The translations under genes and the position numbers were made by a program. From assembly GCA_025331435.1 (NCBI GenBank), contig JAIWNI010000026.1:62001-126000 (forward strand): 64,000 bases of DNA, read 5' to 3'. Position 1 is the stretch's first letter; each line of letters starts with the position of its first letter. Shown here piece by piece: positions 11,699-23,901 of the stretch. Origin of the DNA: Choanephora cucurbitarum (Eukaryota; Mucoromycota; Mucoromycetes; Mucorales; Choanephoraceae). Under the pieces are notes generated by a model. It did no database searches. It had not been told where the DNA came from and worked only from the letters and a program-made list of their open reading frames with translations.

Positions 11699-12613
11699 AC
11701 TTATTAATAAAAGAATTCATTGGTATGAATATGAACTATTTCCCCCTTTTCTTTTTTTTGGTGGTTCAATATGTTATACTGGAAAAGAGTGAGTGAAACA
11801 CACTATTGTTCCCTGATTCAAAACAATATAGTACATTTTAGTCTTCTGACTAAACTTAAAATAGAAACTTAATCATCTATTCATTCTATCATGTTACTGA
11901 AACACAAGCAATGAAAGAGAATGTAAAGAGAAAAGAAGTATAATTTATTCAACATAACCCCATTTTTCAAGAGAATGTTGGTAAAGAAAGAAGCCATGGT
12001 CATTGCCTTCAACCAACAACTTCTGCCTCGGGTAAACTTCATTGCTGATGATGAAAATAGAGCATCTGGTTGCTGTCTCCTTGATTTACCAGCCTTATAA
12101 GCCCTACTGAAGAATGCTGTAAAAATAAAATAAAAGACATTACCTTTCGTTATAGAAATAAGAATCAATTTTATTTCCCCCTAACAAACTATCATCCAAT
12201 TCATAATTAAAGTTACTTTCTCTTTCTCTCTACAATGTTGGTACTCATGTATTACTTGTGATAACTAACTTGTCTCAATTCCTTTTTTCATTTCCAGTGT
12301 CTTTAGAAGAGAAACCTCCAATTCCCGACCCGTCCCGCTCCGACTTGAGTTTAAGATATTAGTGTATATTAAAGAAAGAAATGCATGGAATAAACCTAAT
12401 CTACATATTGTACTACTTGTAAACTTATTTTTTTTTTCGAGAAAAAATAATTTATTATATAGTGAGAATAAATAGAGATTGAATCACGTATATGTTTTTG
12501 TTTTGGGAGTGAATGAAGAGGAGAAAATCTATAATACAGTTATATGAAATGTGACAAATCAAAAAAAAAGGGAGGATATACTAATATACAAATAGTGAAA
12601 GACAAAATGGAAT
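11699..12613. other. Convergent intergenic region with unresolved small-exon signals
   Basis: Between GMPPA and PUT1. Two weak gene-like signals are seen. On + there is a textbook 3' splice site: branch sequence TAACTAAC at about 12271, pyrimidine tract, TTTCCAG ending at 12297, followed by an open frame to TAG at 12360 (SLEEKPPIPDPSRSDLSLRY). On - the stretch 12100-11950 reads protein-like in more than one frame, including one ending at a stop near 11942 (VEGNDHGFFLYQHSLEKWGYVE region). I could not assemble a coherent gene on either strand. Confidence 0.35.
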
Positions 12614-14535
12614 TTAAGCCGAAGTGGCTGTACCAGTAGTGATAGAAACGTCGGGAGAAACAGCTGTTTCACGACCAGTCAGACGGTCCTTGACTTCCTG
12701 CCACATCAATTGACGCTCAACAGCAACACCACCCAAGACAGAAGAGTTTTCTTGAGCACGACGAAGCAAGTAAGGAATGACTTCATTAATCATACCATAA
12801 GGCAGGTACTTGTAGATGGCATAACCATGGCGACCCAAGGTATAGGAAATTTGATCTTGCATACCAAACAATTGACCGAACTGGACAACACCAGAACGAG
12901 GCTGGACATTGCTCTTTTCCATCTCTTCAATTGTCAACATCACACTATCACGGTTATGACTGGCGACCATGAAGACAATAGGTGAGTTAGTGATAGTGAC
13001 TGTTTCACCTGTAGTCTCTTGATGTTCTTTCAGTTGGTTCAACAAGAACTTGACACCACCGTTGTAAGAGGCATGTGTGTCTTCAAGTGTATCACAGATA
13101 GGAGACATGTAGCCCATCTCTTCTGCGCGCTTTCTTTCAGAGACCATGTAAGCACCACGGACTAGTTTAGCAGCAAACGTAAAGTTCTCACGCTTAGAGA
13201 GTTCGACATCCAGTTCAAGTCGACCACGGGCAGATTTAGTGTACATTTGGTCTATTAATAATAATGAAAAATTTAGTATCTAATTTTAGTTCTCCTAAAG
13301 GTGTGTGATGACTTACAGGTATTGTAGATAGTAGGTTGCTGTTGATGGTTCTCGTGACGTTGATTGTATTTACGTTGAAGATTGACAGCCACATGATCGA
13401 TGGCATCTTGGAAATAAGATTGTTCAGCATCTACCATGACACCCACCTTCAAGGACTGAGCCAGACTGGCTACTTGTTCTAAGCGACCAATCATACGATC
13501 ATAAGCTTCCAAGTCTTCAGCAGTCAAGAAAGTAGCTTTGGCATCTTGGTTGGCTGTCTTCCACCAGACATCGCGACCAGGACCTTGGAGGTTAAAGAGC
13601 TTTCTGAATTCAATGACATCCAAGGTAGCTTGCTTGCTTTCCAAGTGAGCTAAGATAGATTCACGTTGTTTGGCTTGTTCTTCAGATTCAGCAGCAGGCA
13701 CTACCTTCTCAATCACATGGCGTACACCTTGAGCATCAATATGGCCATTCTTTTGGACAGCCAAGAATTGAGTATCCAAAGCAGCCATGGCTTGGTTCAG
13801 ACGCAACAAGAGTTCAGGAGGTGAGAAGGCAGTGACCTTGACGGCAACCATTGAATTCTCCTTACAGCCTTGAGCAGCCGTCTCAATCGATGTCTTGATC
13901 ATCTTGGTGACAATATCAGCCTGTTGTTCATCACGGAAATACTTGGACTGACCATCTTGAACAGGGCTGGCATCCATATGTAAGTCAGCTTCAATAGAGA
14001 GATCCAGAATGCAGTTGATGCCCGATTGAGCCAGTCTGTCCATGCTAGAGACACATTCCTCAGGTGTCTCACCACCACAGAAATGACGGAAAAAAGTCTG
14101 TTTGACAAACCAGTAGACAGGTGCTTCCAGATGAAGACGTTCGGCCAAAGAGATCAAATGAGGGGCAGCATCGACCAACCAGGACATGGCACATAAGCGA
14201 TAGACAAACAGGGCCATGGCAAGTTCTTCTGTGCTCTTGGCCTCAACAGCGATACGGTTGGATTTGTCATGAAGTTCAGAGAGGGTGATGGAAGGTGTGG
14301 TGCCAGTGACAGAGGCATGGGCTACAGCAGCTTCAGCCTGAGCAACACCTTGAGAGTACATGTAGACGGCAGAAGTCAACAGGACACTAGCGGAAATTGT
14401 CTTGAATGGCACACGAGGCTTTACATGGTGTTCTGTGCTGAATTGTCTAAATGCTGTCGGTCGAAGGGGTGTAAATCGTTGAGCAGTGTTGAATGATGTG
14501 CGTAAAAAAGGAGTACGAGAAGCAATACGGTACAT
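12614..14535 (-). CDS. PUT1: Proline dehydrogenase, mitochondrial
   Basis: FAD-dependent oxidation of proline to pyrroline-5-carboxylate, first step of proline use as nitrogen/carbon source, on the inner mitochondrial membrane. Two exons, 14535-13317 and 13251-12614, 618 residues. The N-terminus (MYRIASRTPFLRTSFNTAQRF) is basic and Ser/Thr-rich without acids, a good mitochondrial presequence. The catalytic barrel is shown by VDAEQSYFQDAIDHVAV, NTYQMYTKSARGRLELDVE (joined by the splice), AAKLVRGAYMVSERKRAEEMGY, VMVASHNRDS, VQFGQLFGMQDQISYTLG and the C-terminal KYLPYG...PYLLRRAQENSSVL with the paired arginines that hold the proline carboxylate. The long form with an EF-hand-like insert (LDTQFLAVQKNGHIDAQGVRHVI, shown here in description only) resembles animal PRODH. 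A TATA box lies 61 bp upstream. Confidence 0.92.
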
Positions 14536-16310
14536 CTAAAGAAAATAGAGATTGAAAAGAATGAAAAAGAAAAAAGAATCGAAATCACTCTTGAGTTTTT
14601 ATAGTGCCCTTTACCAATTCGGAAACTCTTTTTTTTTTTAAATGTGGGGGTCAGATAAAGAAGATCTCAAAAAAAAAATTTTTTTTAATCAACAGCAGTA
14701 AGTAGACAGAATGAGTGGGACAAAATAACTTTATTTGGCAATTTCCCACCATTCGAACCAATCAGCATCATGTACTACTACAGTGCCAACTTTGTCTTGT
14801 TGACAGCCTTGTGTCTGTCTATAAGGAACAAAGGTCATGGTGATGACTATAAAATGATATCGTTATTTTTTGGGATTACACTCCAATTCATTCTATTGGA
14901 ATTCTTTGCCCAATTTACACTATTCCATATTCTATCTTTCTCAAAAGTTATTCTTAATCTCCACCAACCAAATAGCGTGTAGAATAATTAGGTCAAGTCA
15001 AACAAAAAGGAATAAACAATCTTTGCTGTTGACTGTTCTTTGACGAGGTTATTTGTAAAGATTTACCTATTACGGTTGATCCGAGCTATAGAACCAAGTA
15101 CTCTTCAGAAATAACGAGAAGGTTATCTTTCTTCTTAGATATGACTGTCAATCTAGGGTATTTGTAAACCCTCTCTTTCCTTCTCTATTACTCTATTTAT
15201 GCAGCACATATCAGAACATCATAATGATGATATATACTCTATTTACTGTTGTCTCGATACATATGGGAACTAGCTTTAAACAGTGGAGTTAAGAATGCTT
15301 TTATAGAAAGGGTGATGTGAAACCTCTGAATCCAGAAAAAAGAAAACTAAATTCAATTTGAACTAAAAAAAAAAGAGAGAGGGAAACTAGTGTCATCTAA
15401 ATTTCAAACATCTGCAATGCTTATCATATTACTCTGTCTTTCGGGAAAGAAATTGGCAGATTTCAGCCGCAAAAAAAAAGTCATTTAAAAGTACGCCTTA
15501 TCATCTAGAAGATAACAAGGAGATCAAGATGATGATAAAGAAATAATAGAAAGAACAAAGTCTATTTGCTTCAAATAATGTCATTCTTTGACTTTGAGGA
15601 TCTTTTTCTATTCTTTTTCTTTTTTCTCGGTAAATGGGGGAAAAACCTGAAAAAAAAAAGCGCAGAGAAAATGGCTTTACTCCCGTTATCAGGAAAAAAT
15701 AAATATTAAAATGAGTGTACTGTTTAGACTTCTTGAGTAACGTAACACACATACTCTCCATTTTTTTTAAAGTTTTTCTGTGGCCAAACACAATGGTCAA
15801 ACTTTAATTTTCTTATTACACCATCGTACGTTATTTCTCAGTCACACAATGGGTTGATTTCGCGCGTGTCTTAATTCAGACGCTATTTACAAAGATAGCG
15901 CGTGGCTCGGTTTTAGAAAAATATAGAAACATTATCAGATTGACTCTGATTCATTCTTTAGTACAAAAAAGAAGGGTTTCAAGGGCCCACTCATACCTTC
16001 TCCTTTCTTTTTCTCATTTATTTCAAAAGTGATATTTGTTGTCAATTACTTTGTATTTTATTTTATTTGTTTCGTTTGATAGGCTTTATTTGAAATATTA
16101 GGTCTGGTCAAGATCATAGTTGATTTAGATTGGCATTCATTCATTTAATTAGTAGATTGAGAATCTTAATCAAATTTACTCCCTTGCTGAGCTATCATCT
16201 GCTTCTCTTGACCCGTGATTTCTAAGAGTACTTTATCACTCAGACTAATCAACAATCATCCCCTCCCTTTTCTTTTTCTTTAAGCATTTATAGTGTAGAA
16301 AATAAAGACT
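14536..16310. other. Large AT-rich intergenic region, no supported gene
   Basis: About 1.8 kb between PUT1 and the 3' end of the gamma-tubulin complex gene. Short open frames (for example 14770-14982 +, 15501-15800 -) show no domain and low-complexity composition. A small hairpin with stem CGCTAT/ATAGCG lies near 15880-15900, flanked by GCGCG motifs. Poly-A/T runs abound. No tRNA, rRNA or snRNA recognised. Confidence 0.4.
14596..14603 (-). promoter_or_regulatory. TATA box of PUT1
   Basis: TATAAAAA on the minus strand, 61 bp before the start codon at 14535. Confidence 0.55.
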
Positions 16311-19196
16311 TTATTTCTGTTCGTGAAATCCATTCAGGCTCAACCGCACTAACAAATCTTTAACAAACACATCCATCCCATGCTTTGCTTCATGCTTCAT
16401 ATAGAGTTCATTAAACACACTCTTACGTGTACTCTTGAGAATGTTACTCAATCGCCCTGTACCCTTCTGCTCTAGTGTCTTGAGGACATGCACAAACATG
16501 GCTGTGTTCCTCTGAAACTGATCAAACAGCTTTCGACATCGAATCTCAAGCTTTTCTTCCTGTTCTATCATAGCTGCATTTGCTCCATAATCATCCAAGA
16601 CAATACCAAACAACACGATATCCTGAAGAATCGGTGTCATGACTTGCATGATACGGCTCTGACTTTGCTTTAGAAAACATTGAAACAGGATACAGTCCAG
16701 CATGTGCTCATGGTATTCCTTAAATGCCTGTGGCTCCATGATGGCCGATACATACTCGTCCTCAGGATGAGATCGCATCGCTTCCACATGTCTCATAAAG
16801 GGAGCCCAGGTACCCTGAATGACAGCATCATAGACATAACTTTGAAGGCCATGGATGAACTGTTCTAGTTGGAAACGATAGCGAAATATCTTGTCTTGTG
16901 TGCTTGTGCGGAACCACTGAATGTTTCTAAGGGAAGAGAACATGCGCTTGGCAACTGTCTGGACGCGAGTCAGGCTTAATAAGAAACGAAAGATACGATT
17001 GTATTTAGAAAGGATGGTGGGTGTGATGACCATACTGAGTGGATAGTTGGCTTGGTATGTCAGGCTTAGAAAGCCTAGTGCATCTACACCTAACAAAGAA
17101 GATTAAATACATTAACGTATGAATTCCATACTGTTATCGTACCTCTTGGATTGATCCAATGACTGGATGATTTTGTAGGTTCAATCACAAATTGAACAAG
17201 TCTATCTTCTGGCTGTTGTTGTGTCTCCAACAGAACATCATGTAAGGCCATGGTCAAGTCAGTTGGAGGCCACTGAACACCATAGTCCATATCAATACGA
17301 TCAGGTCGTGAGAAGAAAAGGGCATTCAGTTCATGCATAAATGAACCATCGGCCAACAAGAAACGACGAAAGAGTAAGCGTAGATGGGATTCAAGTTGAA
17401 ACTGTTGCAAAAAGCAGGTCATGAAAGAAGCATTCAAGAGTGGGCACCATGTCTTTAAGGGTTCTATATAACTTTGGAGTGTAATGGTATCTATGGTGGG
17501 TATCATGTGCTGTTGAATGAGGTCTTGCAGGGTATCTGAGAACTCCTTGGTGAAACAAAAGATGGGTAAATCGACAGACAATAAGGGAAGTGTGGGGGTA
17601 TCATGGCTTGTGGGTGCAATAGGCTCATCTTGGACAGTTGAAGGTTGGAGTAGGTGAACTCGATGACCTGCATTAAATTGCTCTATCGTTTGTTTCACTT
17701 GACTCAATCGTTCCATATAACTAAACAAAAAAAAAGGACGAGGTATTAGGAAAACCATGAACTCATGTCGTGTAAAGTGGAGATATCACCCTTACAATTC
17801 ATAATCTGTATCCTTCATCCTACATCGTAAAGAGAGTGACGTGGTATCCAGTTGAAACAGAGGGTGATCCGGTCTTGAGATCTTGAGGAGTTGAAGTGAA
17901 ATACCTGACCTAAGTACATAGGTAGCAGATTCAGCGTCTATAAAATAAGGAAAGACAGCATCTGATCGAATGCGATATCGTTCCAGGATATCAGTTGTCT
18001 TATGGTCTACTGAGATAAAGAACTCGTTACATGGATCCTGATCATCGCACCAAGAACCGCTGAGATGAAGCCAACTGCTCAGCATATTGAGATAAGGCAC
18101 GCTAATGTAACTCAAGATGGCTAAACAGATGTGTCGGTAAAGCAGCAGACTTCCATCTAACACAAGATCAAGCTGATGTGCTTCTTGATAGAGTCGGTTC
18201 AATAAAGCAGCACCAAAGGGCAGATCGAACGAAGACCCTGAATCGTCCAATCGACACAATCTATATACTCGATCAACAATATCAGCCACATGGTGCACGG
18301 ATTGATGAAGGCTCAAGATGGTAGCATGGTCTGACAATGCTTGGACAATGATATGCTGTATCGACAAGATCAGTTCTGTCAGACAGCAACCAAAGGCCAC
18401 ACCCGTCAGTCCATACCGTTCAGGCTGTAACTGAAGGTGCTGTGCCGTCTGTTCTAAATGCCGAAGACGTGTTCCAAACAACAAGAGCGCATGAATAATA
18501 GGTTCTAATGTAGCATGACTCACACCTATTATCCGTAAATGAGCGATCTTGGGCACCAACTGCTGTCCCTCCCAGCCAAAATAGACAGAGGGAATACCGA
18601 CCATGGCCTGAACAAGCCCCTTGGCCAGTCTAGACTCAAGCACTACGGTTGCTCTATAGTCCATACGCTCCACCAGAGGTTCAAACAGCTGAAGTGGCGA
18701 TTCTGTCAGATAGGGTGTACTGATCTGCTTCTGGGCCAGCTCGATCTGGGCTGTGGAAGGGTAGTGTGTGTGGTGGGTGTCCCAAGAGAGTGTGTTGAAG
18801 ACAATGGGTGAGGGAGAGCGATCGAGCCAGATGTCATGGGATGGATCGTCTTGTGATTGACCAGAGTGATCGGTACTGACGGAGGGAACCGATGGCGCAT
18901 GGTGAGGTGGGTCAAGGTGATCTAGAATGTCGAATGGTATATTGGGCAATGGTTCTAATGTCAAGCCCTTTTCTTGCCAACCAAGATCTAATCAAGTCCA
19001 TCAGTCTTGTTTCCCTTTTTTTGTATATATTAAATAGTCCTACTGGATGTTCCATCGAGTATATCATTGTCAATTCGCCAGTTATCTTTGTCAAGCGCGT
19101 TTGGCTCTTGTCTGCCAAATGGAAGCATGATTTAAAAAAAAGAGAGAGGGAAAATAACAAAGAAAGATTGTGTTACATCAACACAGCATATTTCAT
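16311..19196 (-). CDS. Gamma-tubulin complex component (GCP, Spc97/Spc98 family)
   Basis: Microtubule-nucleation subunit that holds gamma-tubulin at spindle pole bodies. Exons (minus): 19196-19177, 19111-19044, 18987-17796, 17720-17143, 17089-16311; predicted 878 residues. The GRIP1-type N-terminal region begins near residue 100 (SPLQLFEPLVERMDYRATVVLES), and the C-terminal GRIP2 region has the family hallmark VDALGFLSLTYQANYPLSMVITPTILSKYNRIFRFLLSL, described here in two parts: a Trp/Leu-rich strand and the YNRIFRFLL helix that contacts gamma-tubulin. It looks closest to the GCP4/5/6 class rather than core GCP2 or GCP3, but I cannot separate these without alignment. The first two coding exons are inferred from splice signals and phase only (start MKYAVLIQEP); the rest is firm. 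Family known to localise at microtubule-organising centres. Confidence 0.82.
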
Positions 19197-20333
19197 CATT
19201 CATTTCTAAATAGTTTCTTAGGTACATTCGATAGGAAGAAGTAGAAAAAAAAGACTAAAGAGGTAGAATTGGTCTGTTCATTCAGTGCATGTTCAATATG
19301 CATTCGTCATCTTTTGAAGGATGATATTACCTAGTTTTGATAAGGCATCTTACATGACAGACCATTATTAGGGAAACTAGGATGCTTTGCTCTGATATGA
19401 ATACTATGTTTGTCATACTACTCTTGTTATAGCACACGCTGCAACACAACCAAAGCACACCATCTTTATCTGTATTGACATTCAAGGTTTGCGCCACGAT
19501 GTACAGGTATTACAGCCGACCAGATCCGTGATAGACAGGGCTGGACAATTGTGTAATATCCTACACACAGTCGGTTTCATTCCGTTTCGTCTTTATAGTG
19601 TTCCTAAACTTCTCATTCAATTCATGGTGCGTTACGATCGAATACAAATGCTAAAAGCAGCTCTGTCCTTAGCCATCCTCCACTTTGCTTTTCATTCATT
19701 CTAATAACAAAGAGACATTGCTGATACTACCCCGCAATTACGAAATTTGGTATGGATACAGAGTTGCTCATTGTTGCGGGGATTTTGTCGTCTCCTTTCA
19801 TTACATAAATCGAGAAAAAACCAGTGATATAATGTGAAAAGTTTATACCCAAAGTAAGTGCAATCTGAGGTTTATACAGCACCAAAAACATGCAATATCA
19901 ATTTCGTTGTTGCGGGGGTAGTACTGTGTATAAGCAAATTCTAAATGTAGGTTACTCTAAATGTGATCATAGCTATGTCGATCCAGTTCAACCATTTACA
20001 CCAGCTCACTGTTTCTTTTTTTGACTAATGAGTTAAATGGGCGACAATTCATCATGATTCTTTGAGTTGGTTGTCTTACACCGACATACCTGATATCTGC
20101 TGTTATCGATTTCAAGCTAGGATCTTGATAGCTAAACACATCACAAACACCTTTAACATGACTGCGTTTAATACAAATTTAAAAACAAAGTCTTTGTTTC
20201 ACCAACGATACTCTCAATCAATTATAACAGGAGTGAATAAAGAGGTTTGATTTGAATAGAAATAAATATTATTTACATACAGAAAAAAGGCATATAGAGT
20301 AGATGAAATAAAATTACAGTGATATTAAATTAA
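19197..20333. other. Intergenic region holding a MITE-like element
   Basis: Between two minus-strand genes. Besides the small inverted-repeat element at 19727-19921, the + strand keeps one frame open for about 105 codons ending at 19704, without an ATG near its start and without a domain I recognise. A 62-codon frame at 20062-20250 (+) looks random. Confidence 0.4.
19727..19921. mobile_element. MITE-like element with terminal inverted repeats and TA target site
   Basis: 195 bp bounded by CTACCCC at 19727 and GGGGTAG ending at 19921, each directly flanked by TA (19725-19726 and 19922-19923). The left end CTACCCCGCAATTACGAAAT and the reverse complement of the right end (CTACCCCCGCAACAACGAAAT) match at about 18 of 21 positions. 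No open frame inside. TA duplication and short TIRs are the marks of non-autonomous Tc1/mariner-superfamily elements. An internal partial copy of the TTGCGGGG motif lies near 19775. Identification rests on the structure alone. Confidence 0.6.
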
Positions 20334-22216
20334 CTAAGGTATTAAAGCAGATCTTTCCTCTTCTTCTTCGTCCTCTTCTTCCTCTTCTTCCTCATCATCA
20401 TCGTCATCATCAGATGAAATCAGAGGCCCTCTTGCTAGATCAGCAATCACTTGTTTTCTCCATCGCTCAGTTCGATCCCGTTGCCTTAGCAATTTATTGA
20501 TCTGCACTGACTGCTTTTTCGATTTAGTTTCCAATTCAAAAACAAGACTCTTCAGTGATGAAATCTCCTTTTCTAACATGGCTACTTTGTTTTCCTGTGA
20601 TTTACAATTAGAGCAGGCAGATAGAGGCGGTAATGAAGGTAATAAGGAAGGTTTATAGAGATGGCTGGAAAGTTCTGGTGTTGAATGAGATATCGGTTTG
20701 GCGGGAGATGGTTTTTGAGTTATCTTGGGCGAGGGTATGACGATACGGATAGGAGAAGAAGGAGAACTAGAGGATGATGCCAGTTCATCTTCTTCTTCTT
20801 CACCAAATCCTTCCTCTTCCTCTTCCATTTCTTTATCATCCTCGCTGTTATGTTCTGTAGATGTCTTTCCAAATGAATTCAGTTTCTGTTGATCTATCAC
20901 CACATCTTGATCGTGTGTGTTCATGATGCTCATGTCCTCATCCTCTTCGTCATGATCTGATTCGCTCTGATGGAGTCGAAGGTATTTCTGAGCATTCTCT
21001 ATCATCTGAATACTGTTCTGACTATAATCTCGCATACGTTTTCGACTTCCTGCCAGCAAGATGGGTATACGTTGTTGATCTATGTTTGTTTCCTCTACAT
21101 CCTCCTCGTCTGATTTGGTCGTTTGATCCGGATGAGGATTGTCTCTCTTTTTGTAGTTGCCCATGGTCAGACAACCCGAGTATTTACCGCTAGGTGAATG
21201 AAATTCATAATCATTGCCCAGCAAATAATCAAAATAACAATCAATCTTGTAGCGATGCATCCATCGTTTTACACGCTGAGCAAATTGAGGTCGACCTGTC
21301 ATGTCCTGTAAGCCTAACTGGCCCACCAATTGAGACCAATTCTTGATCTACTTAAAAATAACATTAGCAACCCACTTCTCCTCCGTCTTGAATTGCTCTA
21401 CCTCACGTTTATGTAGCTTAAGGACAAGTTGGTAAATATCCCAAGTAGAATAACTGATATCGGCTGTTTTAGGGACAGAATAAAACTTTCGTTTAGCGTA
21501 CACTAGACTTTCAATACCATCTCCAATATAGCTCTCATCATGGCATAGAACGAATTGAATGTATCCTTCTGCTATATTGTTGGCTGTCACATTGTCCCCA
21601 TTCACAGATAATCGATGGTTGCCTTTGATCATGGAGAGTGATTGATGTTCGTTGGCAAGTGAAGGTGAAGTAGTGACAATGGGGGATACATTCTCTGTAG
21701 GTTGTATTGAAGGTTCTGTCAGAGTAACTGCAACAGTATGATCCATAGTGGTGGTGGTGGTGGTCTTGGTGGTTGTATGAGGGATAACAATCATTTCCTG
21801 ACGATCAAAAGATTTGGTGGGTGATAGGTTGAACGTGTGAAATGCACTTTTATTAGGAGTTTGAGGCTTTTGTTGAACAAATATCGGATTGGCTTCTTGT
21901 GGCAGAGGCTCTATCTCTGTTCCATTGATACTATTAAAAAACACACTGTTGTTCATCCAGTCAGTCTATAAAAGGATGAATGAGCCATGTAGACATTACA
22001 AAAAAAAAGTTGAATTACATTTGTCATCGAGAATAAGAATGACGGTGTGTCTTGCCGGCTAAAACTAGACAACACATTGGATGGTGAGGATGGGTCTAAA
22101 TGAGAAAACAAGGCGCTTGTGCTGTTATTGCTGGTATTGTCGTTAGTGTTTAGTCTTGAAGGAATGACAGTTTTATTTTCTCCAGCAGTTCTATGGACAA
22201 GATCAGACAAGTTCAT
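20334..22216 (-). CDS. ARS-binding protein 2 (Abp2)-like nuclear protein
   Basis: Predicted 591 residues; exons (minus) 22216-22019, 21965-21402, 21347-20334. The central block is conserved-looking: IQFVLCHDESYIGDGIESLVYAKRK, then YSTWDIYQLVLKLHKRE joined to IKNWSQLVGQLGLQ, and QRVKRWMHRYKIDCYFDYLLGN, followed by HSPSGKYSGCLTMG. I recognise this as the Abp2-type domain described from the fission-yeast ARS-binding protein 2, a DNA-binding protein; the match is from memory and moderate. The C-terminus has a leucine-zipper-like coiled coil (residues about 490-540) and a run of Asp/Glu ending EEEERSALIP, suggesting chromatin association. The 54-nt intron 21401-21348 has length divisible by three and ends in an in-frame TAG, so retention would truncate the protein before the end of the domain. 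Confidence 0.6.
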
Positions 22217-23901
22217 ATTTTCCTGAAAAAAAAAGGACAGAGAGAGAGTAAAAGGAAGAGAGTGAAGAGTTCAAAAAGGGGAGGGGGTGGACACTATTTC
22301 CAAAAATAGATTACACAAATGCTGAAAACCCTTTTCCAGACAAGTAACAACCTATATATTCTGACATTAGGATTGTTTCATGTTGGCTATCTTGTCAATT
22401 CTCTTCGATAAGTAAGCTGGCTGACCTTTGACATACTGAATCAATCGATACTAGGTCATGCTAATGTTTCCGAAGGTTCCGCAGTAAGCAACAAGTATTG
22501 CATGAATAGCATGATTCAGCTCATATCTTTTTCTGTTTCGAGACATATTTAGTTGTTTTAAGAAAAAGGCAATTGAAGCGTCATTTGAAAAAAAAAAAGG
22601 ACTATGTGTTCTTGAATGAAACTTGAAGTAAATGATCTTTAACTTTGCCTTACTGGATTTCTTTTTTAGACCGAGAGTAAGTTTTCGGAATAATATCTTT
22701 TCAGCTATGAATTGGTGAATTATCTCAGTTGCTGAAAGTCAATAAATTTAGTTTTCAACACTACTTTTAGAGAACATGACATGGTCTGTGTCCTCTGTTT
22801 GCTTTCTACTGCTGCTAATTGCCTACACTGATTCGTTGTAACTTTATTTCCAAATTATTCATACAACATACGTACTGTTTGTCCTTGGTTGATTTCGTGA
22901 TAATCTATCAATTGAGACTTATCCTCGAGCTCATATTCTCTCAAGTGTCAGTGCAGTTATTTCCTATAGGTTTCAAGAAAAACAAGAGAGCTAACTAGGG
23001 TAACAAGGCGCAAGTCAGCTTTGAGCAAACTTGTTTCGAGTCAATTTGAGGAAAAAAAACCCCCTAATATTATGTAGAAGCTCGAAAATCATAGGTTAGT
23101 TGACGATTGACCTTATCTGTTTGGTGCATATACAATTTGAATTACGCTGGACCTAAAATGGTTTACTGACATGATTTTGATGTTTTGAAGAACAAAAACA
23201 TCCAAATGCAGTAGACATCAAGAACGTATAAATCAGTTATCAATGCTCAACAACAGAAAAAGCTAAATCATATTCAATCAAACATTTTCGATGACTGAGC
23301 CTATAGTGAGAGTGCACTCTATTTTTTTTTCCTATGAAAGCGCCTATATTGGAGTTGCAATGCACTGTCATAAAAGCTACATAAAGAAAGCTGCTTCCAG
23401 TTCATGTCGACGACTTAGACCACAAAGAGAAACAAATGAAGATTTATACAAAGTCGAATCACATTATTATGCAGACACCTATTTTTATTTATCTCAATCA
23501 AAAGACCAAAAAAATGCCTAAATCACATAAAAAGAGATCCATGAAGATCGAGCATGTCAGGTTGGAGATGTGTTCTGTTGCAAGATAAATCACACATATG
23601 CTTATAGTCAGGGACTATCTAGGCTTGAGATTTGTGTTTTGTAAGTTTTGTTTCTTATTGACATAATGTATATAAACAAACAAACTAAAACATAGGTAGT
23701 GTACAAGTCAAATTAAGCAAGAGAGGTTCCTTCGTATCGAGTAGCTTCAGATTATCAAAGCAAGACGGCCTTTTTCTAACAAATATTTTTCTTTTTTTTG
23801 TTACAAGCTATCTAGGGTTTCGATCTTAATTGTTCGTCACTCCATCCTTCTTCTCTCTCTTTCTTTCTTTTTAATTCCTTTTGTATTGTTAGCTTCAATT
23901 C
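22217..23901. other. Divergent intergenic region, no supported gene
   Basis: About 1.7 kb shared upstream of the Abp2-like and KH genes. The 76-codon frame at 23291-23521 (+) has no recognisable feature. A pyrimidine-rich tract at 23850-23890 immediately precedes the KH gene start. Nothing else identified. Confidence 0.4.

Noticed and set aside
15501..15800. 99-codon minus-strand frame
   Set aside because: AT-driven composition with Phe/Lys/Ile runs, no motif or neighbouring signals.
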